Shown: positions 26,207 through 34,723 of the stretch, one piece after another
How the letters are laid out: each line of letters starts with the position of its first letter
How positions within the stretch are numbered: position 1 is the first letter of the stretch
Assembly (NCBI RefSeq): GCF_000143985.1
Contig: NC_014364.1
Span: forward strand, 3,720,001-3,784,000
Length of the DNA stretch: 64,000 bases
Origin: Sediminispirochaeta smaragdinae DSM 11293
GTDB lineage: Bacteria; Spirochaetota; Spirochaetia; DSM-16054; Sediminispirochaetaceae
Reading direction: 5' to 3'
Notes under the pieces: generated by a model
What the model was told of the DNA's origin: nothing
The model's input: only the letters and a program-made list of their open reading frames with translations
The model's database searches: none
Program-made: the position numbers and the translations under genes

Positions 26207-27355
26207 TCATTCGCCGGGGAGCAGGCTGCCGATCTTCATGATCCGGGCAACCCGCTCTCCGGTCTCAACGAGTAATTCACGGCTTCGAGCCATTGCCTCC
26301 GTGAGTGGCATCGCCTTATTTACCGTGCTGATGACGGCATCGATACCAACATCGTACACCGCTTCGAAACCTTCACCGATGTCTCCGACCACTGCGACAA
26401 CCGGGATGGGCCCACTCTTCTTGCTCCATGAGGCAACACCGGCGGGGACCTTTCCGAAAACGGTCTGCCGGTCGAGCTTTCCTTCACCGGTAAGGACAAG
26501 ATCGGCATCTTTAACCAGTTCATCGAAACGCAAGATGGAGAGCACCGCATCGATACCTGTTTGGAGTTCCGCATCAAGAAAGCCGACTAAGCCGCCGCCG
26601 AGTCCTCCCGCCGCTCCGCTACCGGGAAGTTCCGCAATAGAGGGGCCAAGGTCCCGCTCGATGATCTCGGCACAGTGTGCCAATGCTGCATCAAGCTCTT
26701 TCACCATCGCTTCGGTGGCTCCCTTTTGCGGACCATAGGTTCTCGAGGCCCCTTTGGGACCGCAAAGAGGATTATTGACATCGCAGGCAACGGTAACCTG
26801 AAGATCGGCAATACGGGGATCCGCCTTCGAGGCGTCGATGCGGTCGAGGGCGGAGAGAGCTCCCCCTCCAAAGGGAAGTTCCTTCCCTGCTTTGTCTAAA
26901 AACGAAAAACCAAGGGCCTGGGCCATGCCGACCCCACAGTCGTTTGTCGCACTTCCTCCGATTCCGATGAAAAGTTCACGACATCCGGCATCAAGAGCAG
27001 CCTTAATGACCTCTCCTGTCCCATAGGTGGTGCTTAACATCGGGTTTCGCTCCTGTTCGTCTACAAGGGGAAGTCCCGATGCCTCCGCCATTTCTATTAC
27101 CGCCCGACCGCCAGGAAGTAAACCGAATCGGGCATCCACGTTCTTTCCAAGAGGACCGGTAACCCTTATCGTCTTCATCGTCCCCGATGTAACCTCGAGA
27201 ACCGCTTCGATAGTGCCCTCTCCCCCGTCGGCAATCGGCACGATATGGTAATCAGCCCTTGGGTAGATCCTTTTCATTCCCGAGACAATGGCCTCACACA
27301 CCCTTCGGGAACTGTTACTACCCTTGAACGAATCGGTCGCAACGACAACTTTCAT
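26207..27355 (-). CDS. Glycerate kinase (GarK/GlxK family)
   Basis: 382 residues of glycerate kinase type 1 (Gly_kinase), which makes 2- or 3-phosphoglycerate from D-glycerate. The N-terminal KVVVATDSFKGSNSSRRVCEAI and IADGGEGTIEAVL, then GGSATNDCGVGMAQALGF and VLTGEGKLDRQTVFGK, are signature stretches. It converges with cheW and follows an MBL-fold gene by 17 bp in the same direction. Confidence 0.93.
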   Translation of the reverse strand: MKVVVATDSFKGSNSSRRVCEAIVSGMKRIYPRADYHIVPIADGGEGTIEAVLEVTSGTMKTIRVTGPLGKNVDARFGLLPGGRAVIEMAEASGLPLVDEQERNPMLSTTYGTGEVIKAALDAGCRELFIGIGGSATNDCGVGMAQALGFSFLDKAGKELPFGGGALSALDRIDASKADPRIADLQVTVACDVNNPLCGPKGASRTYGPQKGATEAMVKELDAALAHCAEIIERDLGPSIAELPGSGAAGGLGGGLVGFLDAELQTGIDAVLSILRFDELVKDADLVLTGEGKLDRQTVFGKVPAGVASWSKKSGPIPVVAVVGDIGEGFEAVYDVGIDAVISTVNKAMPLTEAMARSRELLVETGERVARIMKIGSLLPGE

Positions 27356-27372
27356 ACGCGCTCCTTATTCTA

Positions 27373-28224
27373 TTATCTATCGACGGTAAAAACGGTTCCG
27401 GTTTTGTTTGAAAAAAAGCCCTTACATGTTTTTGAAAAAAGGAGTTCCGCCTTCTCGCCGGTGCAGTGACACAGGCCAAGGGAGGAGATGGAAGCATCAC
27501 ACAGGTATTCACGTACGGCATCAAGGTGCTCATCGTCCGCTTCCACCAAATGGGCTCCGCCCAAGACGGCAAAAAGAGGGAGAGAGAAATATTGCTTCAC
27601 AGCATCAAGCATGTTGCACATTCCGGGATGGGAACAGCCGAGCAAGACCACTAAACCCGAGCCGGTTTCGATAACAAGCAGGATCTCGTCGGAAAAGGTA
27701 TCGGCCTTCATCCTGCCGTCGAGCTCAAGGGCAAAACGTTCGGGAATCTTCTCTTCTGCATGGATACGAGGGAAACGGCTCACGGCATGGATTCCCGGCA
27801 CGATTTCCGTAACAGCCCTGTCGATGACAGTATGCGAGATATCGTGCTGCCGAATATATTCGGGACCAAAATCACAACCGAGAAACCGGGGGACCTGCTG
27901 CCGGACATCGTATTTCGCGTGGAAAAACCCCGCGCCTGTCCAGAGGTGAAATGAATTGGTCAGTGTACAAAGAGAGCGAAAACCTCCGGCATGGTCATAG
28001 TGACCGTGGCTTAAAAGCACATGGTCAAGCTTCCGCACATTTATCCGCAAGGCGTCGGCATTGTCAAGAAACAGACCGGATTGTCCGGTATCAAAAAGCA
28101 GCGTTCTTCCCTGATACTCTATATAAAAGGAGAGCCCGTGCTCATGTCGTAATTCCTTCCGAACACCTTCCCTGTCTTCCACTAATGTCGTTATCCGTAA
28201 TGCCATCATCTGTATTGTCTGCAT
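27373..28224 (-). CDS. MBL-fold metallohydrolase
   Basis: About 283 residues of the metallo-beta-lactamase fold. The Zn ligands are in LLSHGHYDHAGG, GCSHPGMCNML (third-ligand region) and the late GGAHLVEADDE, with a final HCTGEKA. It resembles proteins annotated as dihydropterin-aminobenzene phosphate synthase-like MBL hydrolases. The substrate is unknown. The start is uncertain: ATG 28224, 28209 or 28206 are all possible and none has a clear ribosome site. A promoter-like TTGACG lies at about 28237-28242, right after the asd terminator. It is upstream of glycerate kinase in one operon. Confidence 0.82.
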   Translation of the reverse strand: MQTIQMMALRITTLVEDREGVRKELRHEHGLSFYIEYQGRTLLFDTGQSGLFLDNADALRINVRKLDHVLLSHGHYDHAGGFRSLCTLTNSFHLWTGAGFFHAKYDVRQQVPRFLGCDFGPEYIRQHDISHTVIDRAVTEIVPGIHAVSRFPRIHAEEKIPERFALELDGRMKADTFSDEILLVIETGSGLVVLLGCSHPGMCNMLDAVKQYFSLPLFAVLGGAHLVEADDEHLDAVREYLCDASISSLGLCHCTGEKAELLFSKTCKGFFSNKTGTVFTVDR

Positions 28225-28253
28225 AATTATTTTTGACGTCAAGCCATGGCAAT

Positions 28254-28281
28254 AAAAAAGGCCTGCGGATTACCGCAGGCC
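28254..28281 (-). terminator. Rho-independent terminator of asd
   Basis: Perfect 9-bp stem GGCCTGCGG/CCGCAGGCC (28260-28281) with a 4-nt loop. On the minus strand it is followed by TTTTTT. It lies 23 bp past the asd stop. Confidence 0.92.
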
Positions 28282-28303
28282 GATGACGGACGTTCGTATC
28301 ACA

Positions 28304-29437
28304 CTATTTCGAGCAAACGACATCCCGCATTCCGTCCGTTGAAAGGGCATATGCACGACGCTTTAGTTCCTCAGTGTTATAATCCTCGGCGGGATTATCG
28401 CCGAACAGTCCCAGGCGAAACATGGTTTCGGCATTCAAGACGGCCGCGCCGGCAGCCCCCCTTACGGTATTGTGTCCCATGATGACCATACGGTAGTCGA
28501 GTACATTGCAGGGACGAAGGCGGCCTACAACGGTAGCCATTCCCTTTTCAAGCCATACATCCCGGGAAGGCTGAGGCCTGTCGGCATCATCCATCATAAG
28601 GATCGGATGGTCGGGAGCAGAGGGCAATTTGAGCTCCTGGGGCAGTCCTCGAAAACCGGCCATGACGCTTCGAAGCTCCTCAAGACTCGCCTTCTTCTTA
28701 AGAGAAAACGAGACAGTCTCGGTATGGCCGTCCACCACAGGAACCCGGTTACATTGCGCGCTGACCACAAAGTCCGCATCAACAACCTTCCCATCCGCCA
28801 GGGTGCCGAGAATCTTTTGCGATTCGATCTCCATCTTTTCCTCTTCCCCTCCGATGTAGGGGATGATATTACCGAGGATATCATACGATGCGACACCGGG
28901 ATAACCGGCACCCGAGATGGCTTGCATGGTGGTAACCTGAACCGCCTCCACGCCAAAGGTCTCGTGAAGAGGGGCAAGGGCCATGGCCAGAAACATCGTT
29001 GAGCAGTTCGAATTGGTAATGATGGCACCGTCCCATTTCTGACCGGCAATAAGGCTCAGATGATCGGGATTAATCTCAGGAATGACCAGAGGGACATCCT
29101 CTTCCATCCGGTGATTTTTCGAATTGCTGATAACGACATGTCCGAGCCTGGCATACCGCTCTTCGGCAGCTCCGGCAACAGAGGAATCAAGCCCTGAAAA
29201 AAGTACGGGACTATCCAGTGTATCTTCAAGGCTTTTAACCTGCATATCGGCAATATACCCCGGAATCGGAGTGTTCTGTTTCCACGCACACGCATCGACA
29301 TACCGCTTTCCTGCCGAACGCTCCGAAGCAACAAGTTCGGCAACCTCAAAATAGGGGTGATCGGTCAGCAGGGTGATAAACTTCTGCCCCACAGTTCCGG
29401 TAGCTCCAAGGATTGCAACCCTCATTTTGCTGTTCAT
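28304..29437 (-). CDS. asd: Aspartate-semialdehyde dehydrogenase (archaeal/fungal type)
   Basis: 377 residues; converts aspartyl phosphate to aspartate semialdehyde with NADPH for lysine, threonine and methionine synthesis. The Rossmann start is RVAILGATGTVGQKFI. The active-site cysteine is in ITNSNCSTMFLA, with GAGYPGV afterwards and the late HNTVRGAAGAAV. It is of the archaeal/yeast-like subclass rather than the E. coli one. GGAGGTGG precedes the ATG. A 20-bp palindrome lies upstream and a strong terminator downstream, so it is monocistronic. Confidence 0.94.
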   Translation of the reverse strand: MNSKMRVAILGATGTVGQKFITLLTDHPYFEVAELVASERSAGKRYVDACAWKQNTPIPGYIADMQVKSLEDTLDSPVLFSGLDSSVAGAAEERYARLGHVVISNSKNHRMEEDVPLVIPEINPDHLSLIAGQKWDGAIITNSNCSTMFLAMALAPLHETFGVEAVQVTTMQAISGAGYPGVASYDILGNIIPYIGGEEEKMEIESQKILGTLADGKVVDADFVVSAQCNRVPVVDGHTETVSFSLKKKASLEELRSVMAGFRGLPQELKLPSAPDHPILMMDDADRPQPSRDVWLEKGMATVVGRLRPCNVLDYRMVIMGHNTVRGAAGAAVLNAETMFRLGLFGDNPAEDYNTEELKRRAYALSTDGMRDVVCSK

Positions 29438-29456
29438 GATCCACCTCCAAAGGGGA

Positions 29457-29476
29457 TTTGTTATTATAATAACAAA
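29457..29476 (-). promoter_or_regulatory. 20-bp perfect palindrome in the asd leader
   Basis: TTTGTTATTATAATAACAAA is fully self-complementary and lies 19 bp before the asd start codon. A TATAGT-like -10 is just upstream on the minus strand, so the site would overlap the transcription start. It probably binds a dimeric repressor whose identity is unknown. Confidence 0.55.
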
Positions 29477-29554
29477 GTGTTACTATATGCTCGTAATGTT
29501 ATGATAAGGGGAGATTTGTGTCAAGTAGCCTGAATCATTAATTGAAACAATATA

Positions 29555-29686
29555 TAGTGTCCGGAATCGTGGTGATTCCTTTACCTTTAAGCCCATGCAT
29601 AAGAAGGCAGATAGCCAATCATCCACCGTAAGGACGTGGGAATGCACCTGCCCCACAGCTCCCTCCCACCACGATTTCGGACAGTA
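29555..29686. mobile_element. MITE-like element, copy A (132 bp, TA ends)
   Basis: The left end TAGTGTCCGGAATCGTGGTG and the right end, read inward, TACTGTCCGAAATCGTGGTG match at 18 of 20 positions. No coding capacity. TA at both outer edges fits TA-targeting transposases (IS630/Tc1-mariner type). It ends 3 bp from the stop codon of the CPBP gene. Copy B (54002-54150) shares the ends. Confidence 0.7.
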
Positions 29687-29688
29687 GT

Positions 29689-30435
29689 TTAAAAAAACGC
29701 AGCAGAGATCAGAAAAATCGCCACCCCATGGGTAACGCAGGAAGGAAGAACACCATACCGGCTACCGACTATCCCGGCAATCACCCCCTCCCACAGAACA
29801 AAAAGGAGCAGGGGTAAGGAAAGCCCCGATCCGGTCAAAGAAAGAGGCAAATACGAGAAGGCAAAAAGGATACCGGAACTCACACCGGCAAGCAGGGATG
29901 ATTGATGATCTTTCAGAAAGGCAAGGAGATAACCACGGAATAAGCCCTCTTCGATGAAGGCCAGCGACAGCGACAGACATAAAAGAGGAAGAGCCATGTC
30001 TACACGGAATTCGGGCCCAATGGCCTCTGTGCCTCCTTTCGCCTGGAGGAAAAGCAGGGGAGCAGCCACACAGAATCCAGCCAAAAGGCCTACAAAAATC
30101 CCCGCACCCCGGTCGTTTGAGAAAAAACGACAACGATCACGGTTCTCCCTATCGAAGGCAAGGAACACAAGCATCGCCGCGAAAAAGAGCAGCGAAAGCA
30201 ATACAAGTAACAAGGCATCATCGGTAAACAGGAAGCGAAGGACGCCGCCCTCGGTCGAAGGAAACCAAAAACCAAGGCTTGCCATGACATCACGGCAGAC
30301 AACAAATCCGACTATATAAAGAACCACTCGGCCAAAAGCCGGCGGCCTGGAAAAAGCAAGGGAGAGCAGGAGCAGGAGAAAGGCAGGCCATATTCTTCCG
30401 AGGTATTCCACAAAAAGGTGAAAAGAATTCATCAT
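29689..30435 (-). CDS. CPBP-family intramembrane protease
   Basis: 248-residue integral membrane protein with about seven to eight hydrophobic helices. The abortive-infection/CAAX protease motif EEGLFRGYLLAFL (EExxxR) near residue 170 and later glutamate/histidine-bearing helices (LLFVLWEGVIAGIVG, CVTHGVAIFL) give the glutamic-type active site. I start at the double ATG 30435/30432; the frame extends 20 codons but into the divergent promoter. The function in this clade is open (bacteriocin immunity, prenyl-protein or membrane processing). Confidence 0.83.
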   Translation of the reverse strand: MMNSFHLFVEYLGRIWPAFLLLLLSLAFSRPPAFGRVVLYIVGFVVCRDVMASLGFWFPSTEGGVLRFLFTDDALLLVLLSLLFFAAMLVFLAFDRENRDRCRFFSNDRGAGIFVGLLAGFCVAAPLLFLQAKGGTEAIGPEFRVDMALPLLCLSLSLAFIEEGLFRGYLLAFLKDHQSSLLAGVSSGILFAFSYLPLSLTGSGLSLPLLLFVLWEGVIAGIVGSRYGVLPSCVTHGVAIFLISAAFF

Positions 30436-30462
30436 AATTTTGATAATATTATTTTTCTGCCT

Positions 30463-30519
30463 TTGACAGAAGAGCCCTTCTGTTATATTATTCAATTAAA
30501 CAATTGCTTAATTGTTCAA
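30463..30519 (+). promoter_or_regulatory. Promoter/operator of the ArsR-Zn ATPase operon
   Basis: TTGACA (30463-30468), 17-base spacer, TATTAT (30486-30491). Directly after is an inverted repeat TTAAACAATT (30496-30505) and AATTGTTCAA (30510-30519), 9 of 10 matching, which covers the start point. This suits binding of an ArsR/SmtB-type repressor. Confidence 0.78.
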
Positions 30520-30540
30520 CTATTTAATAAGGAGTCTGAT

Positions 30541-30909
30541 ATGACCGGATGTTCCGGAGAGCGAACAGATATATGCGACCAATACTGCCCAACCTGCCCT
30601 GAACGAGCAGAGTTCCTTCGGGAAAAGCTGCTGGATGTGGCGGGGCTATCCGAACTTTTTAAGGTTTTGGGCGATGAAACCCGGACACGGATCATCTATC
30701 TTCTTTCAATAAACGAACTATGCGTTTGCGATCTGTCCGATCTGCTGGAAATGAGCCTGCCCGCGGTGAGTCACCACCTTCGCCTTTTAAAGACCATGCG
30801 TCTTGTTCGGTATCGACGAGATGGAAAGCAGGTATTTTATCGCCTCGACGATGAACATGTCGAGCAGCTCATAAAGGTTGCACGCGATCACTTTGCAGAG
30901 GAGCGCTGA
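30541..30909 (+). CDS. ArsR/SmtB-family metal-sensing repressor
   Basis: 122 residues. It starts at ATG 30541 behind AAGGAG. The N-terminus carries cysteines (CDQYCPTCPE), and the third helix has ELCVCDLSDLL, the paired-cysteine metal site (alpha-3 type) of CadC/SmtB/ArsR proteins. The recognition helix is LEMSLPAVSHHLRLLKTMRLV. It is followed 7 bp on by a Zn/Cd/Pb-type P-type ATPase, so it most likely senses Cd, Pb or Zn and derepresses the pump. Confidence 0.92.
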   Translation: MTGCSGERTDICDQYCPTCPERAEFLREKLLDVAGLSELFKVLGDETRTRIIYLLSINELCVCDLSDLLEMSLPAVSHHLRLLKTMRLVRYRRDGKQVFYRLDDEHVEQLIKVARDHFAEER

Positions 30910-30916
30910 TACATCC

Positions 30917-32923
30917 ATGGAGAAAATCAAACACATACACCCCCACCCCGCCGCAGATGCCGGTTGTCCTACCGGAAGCTGTCCCCACTGTTCCGGACAT
31001 GATCACAGTTTTGAAGAGGCTTCCCCAAAGGCGGAGGCAATACGGCTGACTATCTCCCTTATTTTCTTCGCCCTAGGGATCATATTTCGAAGCAAGCTTC
31101 AGGCAAGCCCCTACCGTATCGGTGAATATGTAATCTTTCTTATCCCATACCTTACCGTAGGGTACGGGGTCATTCTGTCGGCACTGCGAAACCTTATCAA
31201 CGGTAAGCTTTTCGACGAGAATTTTCTCATGACCGTTGCAACCTTCGGGGCTATCGCCTTGGGAGAAATGCCGGAAGCGGCGGCAGTCATGCTATTCTAC
31301 ACCATCGGCGAGATGTTTCAGGAGAGAGCGGCCTCTTCCGCCAGGCGCTCCATTCAAGCCCTTACCGATATTCGTCCCGACACAACCTATCTTGTATCCG
31401 ACAGCCAGGGGTCAGATCCGAGGAAAACCGATCCTCTTTTGGTGGAGCCGGGTTCGCTGGTTCTTGTACGGCCGGGGGAAAGGGTCCCCCTTGACGGCAT
31501 CATTGTATCGGGGAATTCTTTTTTCGATACCTCGGCACTGACCGGTGAATCGGTTCCGGTCAGAGTGGAGCCCGGCAGCCAGGCACTTGCCGGTTCGGTA
31601 AACGGACAGGGCTTGCTTATCATAGAAACCACCGCCCGCTACGGAGATTCATCCCTGGCCAGGATCATCAAGCTCGTAGAGGAGGCTGCCGAGCGTAAGG
31701 CCCCGACCGAACGCTTTATAACCCGCTTTGCAAGGGTCTACACACCTGCCGTGGTAGGAGCTGCATTGCTCATAGCCCTCCTTCCTCCCCTTTTGCTCGC
31801 CGATGCCTCCTTTGCAGAGTGGATTCGCAGGGCCCTTATCCTGCTGGTCGTATCATGCCCCTGTGCTCTGGTTATATCGATACCCCTAGGGTATTTCGGA
31901 GGAATAGGAGGCGCCTCTGCCGCAGGTATCCTGATCAAGGGAGCCAACTATCTGGAAACCCTGGCGGAACTTGATACCGTTGTATTTGATAAGACAGGGA
32001 CCCTCACCGAAGGGGTATTCGAGGTATCCGGCGTCTATCCAGAGAAGGGATACAGCAGGGAAGAGCTTCTTGGCCTGGCAGCCTTTGCGGAATCCCATTC
32101 AAATCACCCGATTGCGGGAGCAATCCGCAGGGCAGCGGAAACCATTCCTTCGGAATTTCGTATCGATGCCTCACTCAACACGTTTGAAGAGATAGCGGGA
32201 AAAGGAGTCAGGGCCGAGTGGTTGGGAAAGCCCCTCCTGGCGGGTAATCAGACGTTGCTGAGGGAAAACAATATTCCTTCGCCTCCCCCCGTGGAGAAGG
32301 ACAAGGGTGAGGCCGCAAGCAGCGTACTCATCGCCTACGGAGAAAACTATATAGGAACGATAGCCGTAAGCGACAGGATCCGCGAAGATGCCGCAGGGCT
32401 TGTCACTGCGCTCCACGGTAAAGGGATACGCCACACCGTTATGCTTACCGGCGACAGCGAAACAGGGGCAAAGGCTGTCGCAGAAAAACTGGGTTTGGAT
32501 AGCTATTACGCAAAGCTTCTTCCTGATGAGAAACTCTCGAAGCTTGAAGAGATTATGGCCTCTCCCCGGACTTACAAGCGCACCGCTTTCGTAGGCGACG
32601 GCATCAACGACGCTCCGGTCCTCAGCAGAGCGGATGTGGGAATCGCCATGGGCGGGATAGGCTCCGATGCAGCCATCGAAGCGGCGGATGTTGTTCTCAT
32701 GGATGATAAGCCGTCGAATCTTGCAACAGCAATTACCGGAGCAAAGCGAACGAGAGGGGTTGTGCTTCAGAATATCATCTTCTCGCTCGGCATCAAAGGA
32801 CTTGTCATCCTGCTGGGAATCTTCGGCCTTGCGTCCATGTGGATGGCGATTTTTGCCGACGTCGGTGTGGCGCTCCTTGCCATTCTTAACTCAACCAGGG
32901 TTTTGAAGATGTTCAAAGCGTAA
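30917..32923 (+). CDS. Zinc/cadmium/lead-type P1B ATPase efflux pump
   Basis: 668-residue P-type ATPase. The N-terminus lacks a ferredoxin-like HMA domain and instead has a His/Cys-rich tail (HIHPHPAAD, CPTGSCPHCSGHDHS). Core motifs are LTGES, the membrane metal site SCPCAL near residue 313, phosphorylation DKTGTLTEG near 357, SHSNHPIAG, and GDGINDAPVL. The last helices contain a lysine and DVGVALLA, the K/DxG pattern of Zn/Cd/Pb pumps (P1B-2). It starts at ATG 30917, downstream of the ArsR gene. Confidence 0.93.
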   Translation: MEKIKHIHPHPAADAGCPTGSCPHCSGHDHSFEEASPKAEAIRLTISLIFFALGIIFRSKLQASPYRIGEYVIFLIPYLTVGYGVILSALRNLINGKLFDENFLMTVATFGAIALGEMPEAAAVMLFYTIGEMFQERAASSARRSIQALTDIRPDTTYLVSDSQGSDPRKTDPLLVEPGSLVLVRPGERVPLDGIIVSGNSFFDTSALTGESVPVRVEPGSQALAGSVNGQGLLIIETTARYGDSSLARIIKLVEEAAERKAPTERFITRFARVYTPAVVGAALLIALLPPLLLADASFAEWIRRALILLVVSCPCALVISIPLGYFGGIGGASAAGILIKGANYLETLAELDTVVFDKTGTLTEGVFEVSGVYPEKGYSREELLGLAAFAESHSNHPIAGAIRRAAETIPSEFRIDASLNTFEEIAGKGVRAEWLGKPLLAGNQTLLRENNIPSPPPVEKDKGEAASSVLIAYGENYIGTIAVSDRIREDAAGLVTALHGKGIRHTVMLTGDSETGAKAVAEKLGLDSYYAKLLPDEKLSKLEEIMASPRTYKRTAFVGDGINDAPVLSRADVGIAMGGIGSDAAIEAADVVLMDDKPSNLATAITGAKRTRGVVLQNIIFSLGIKGLVILLGIFGLASMWMAIFADVGVALLAILNSTRVLKMFKA

Positions 32924-32973
32924 ATGATTACCTCTTAGCCCGGTTCTATGATAGAATGCGGGCGAGGTTGTGC

Positions 32974-33963
32974 ATGAAACCACAGAAACAGGGGGGAAAG
33001 GTGCTTCCGTCCCTCTTGATTGCCTTCCTTGCCCTCGCAGTAATAGGAATGTTCGCGGTCCATTGTGCGAGCTTGAAGAAAGAGGCAAGGACGCTGGTTC
33101 GGCTGGATACCCTTCGAGGCCTGACACAGCGGATTATCCATCTGGAGCTTTCCGGCAAGAATACCTTGCCTCTTATCGGCCAAGCGGATCTGATATTTGC
33201 CTCCGCTCCGGAGTCGGCCAGAAACGAGTGGGAAGGGCTGAAAGCGGATCTCCGCCGTTACCATACAGCAACGCAAATGGAGCAAGCTTTGATAGCGACT
33301 TCCATTACGCAATCGGGAGAACTGATCTGGCAGGAATTGGATCCCGACCGGATTCCCGGCAGCTCAATCTTGCAGGATCGGCAGGAATGGTACTGGGCGA
33401 TAGTGGCGGCTGTGGGAACGGCGGCTATCCTCTTCCTGGTTCTTTTTTCACGGCATTTCACACCTTCGCAGAATTACCGCCAGCCTTTGAGAGACGAACA
33501 AACAGGATGTTACAGCCGTAACTATTTCTATACGAAGCTTCAAAGCGAGATTACCAGGGCCGAGCGCTATGGGCTTCCGCTTTCGCTTATCATCTTTGAT
33601 ATCGATCACTTCAGGCAGTTGAACGAAGCATACGGCCGGACGATCGGTGACGGCCTTTTAAAGCGTTTGGCCAATCTTGTCGCCTCGCTGCTTCGTGACA
33701 GCGATATCTTCGGCCGCACGGGAGGCGAGGAGTTTGCCGTCGTGGTCCCGCACACGGACGAAAACTCAACAGCCGTACTTGCGGAAAAACTCAGAGGCGC
33801 GATAGAAGGCTTTCCTTTCGATCTTCCGATGAAGGTCACCTGTAGTTTTGGTATCACATCGTTCAAAAAGGGAGAGAGTTGGCAAGATTTCTTCTCACGG
33901 GCCGATGAGGGGCTCCTCCTTGCAAAACAAGAGGGGCGCAACAGAGTCTCCATAGCAGTATAA
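32974..33963 (+). CDS. Membrane-anchored diguanylate cyclase (GGDEF)
   Basis: About 329 residues. A membrane helix lies near 12-32, an extracytoplasmic stretch of some 100 residues with no domain I recognise follows, then a second helix near 145-165 and a GGDEF domain. The domain has DEQTGCYSRNYF at its start, IIFDIDHFRQLNE, and an intact signature GRTGGEEFAVV near 250, so it should make cyclic di-GMP. An inhibitory RxxD just before the signature (RDSD) is compatible with product feedback. The start ATG 32974 is preferred over 32956; both are weak. Confidence 0.88.
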   Translation: MKPQKQGGKVLPSLLIAFLALAVIGMFAVHCASLKKEARTLVRLDTLRGLTQRIIHLELSGKNTLPLIGQADLIFASAPESARNEWEGLKADLRRYHTATQMEQALIATSITQSGELIWQELDPDRIPGSSILQDRQEWYWAIVAAVGTAAILFLVLFSRHFTPSQNYRQPLRDEQTGCYSRNYFYTKLQSEITRAERYGLPLSLIIFDIDHFRQLNEAYGRTIGDGLLKRLANLVASLLRDSDIFGRTGGEEFAVVVPHTDENSTAVLAEKLRGAIEGFPFDLPMKVTCSFGITSFKKGESWQDFFSRADEGLLLAKQEGRNRVSIAV

Positions 33964-34009
33964 CCGGCCGTTGAAGCAACCGCGCCTTTTTTTGCGTGTA
34001 GGTTGTGTC

Positions 34010-34693
34010 ATGAAAGTCGAAGAATCACGAATACCGATCATGTCTCTTCCCGCGGAAGAGCGGCCTCGGGAACGGCTTAGCGCCTTCGGGCCGTCGACCC
34101 TCTCCGATAAAGAACTCCTTACCATTATCCTCGGTTCCGGGATCAAGGGAAACGATGTGGGGCACCTTGCCTCGGCCCTGTTGAAGCTACTTGATACCAG
34201 CGATCTGCATTGTACCGTAGACCAAATCAGAACGATACCCGGTATTGGTCGAGCAAAGGCGGCTCTTGTTGCCGCAGCGCTGGAATTCTCACGGAGACGA
34301 TTTGTACCGGCAAAAAATAAAATCACTTCGCCGGCTGATGTTCTCCCACTGGTCCGCCATCTTGCAGACAGGCCTCAGGAGCAATTTCTCGCCCTTTCTC
34401 TCAATGGGGCCCATGAGGTTATCAAGTTGCGGATAATCTCGGTCGGTCTGGTAAATCGGACACTGGTTCATCCCCGTGAAATCTTTGCAGGCTGTGTAAA
34501 AGATAGGGCTGCAGCCCTTATCTGTGCCCACAACCACCCATCAGGGAACCTGCAACCGAGCGCGGAGGACCACGAGGTCACCCGACGCCTCACAGCATCG
34601 GGTGAAATTCTCGGAATCCCCTTAATTGATCATATCATCTTTACACAAGAAGGCTATTATAGCTTCCTCGAGCACGACGGACTGGGCCAATAG
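34010..34693 (+). CDS. radC: RadC-family JAMM-domain protein
   Basis: 227 residues. It has an N-terminal helix-hairpin-helix (IRTIPGIGRAKAALVAAALE) and a C-terminal JAB/MPN metalloprotease-like domain with HNHPSGNLQPSAED near 173, the HxHPSGxxxPSxxD motif with all zinc ligands. ATG 34010 gives the usual length; a TTG 13 codons earlier is possible. Despite the name, a DNA-repair role is not established for the family. Confidence 0.94.
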   Translation: MKVEESRIPIMSLPAEERPRERLSAFGPSTLSDKELLTIILGSGIKGNDVGHLASALLKLLDTSDLHCTVDQIRTIPGIGRAKAALVAAALEFSRRRFVPAKNKITSPADVLPLVRHLADRPQEQFLALSLNGAHEVIKLRIISVGLVNRTLVHPREIFAGCVKDRAAALICAHNHPSGNLQPSAEDHEVTRRLTASGEILGIPLIDHIIFTQEGYYSFLEHDGLGQ

Positions 34694-34723
34694 CAGCCGG
34701 CCCCTGCATCTGTCGTCCTGGCT

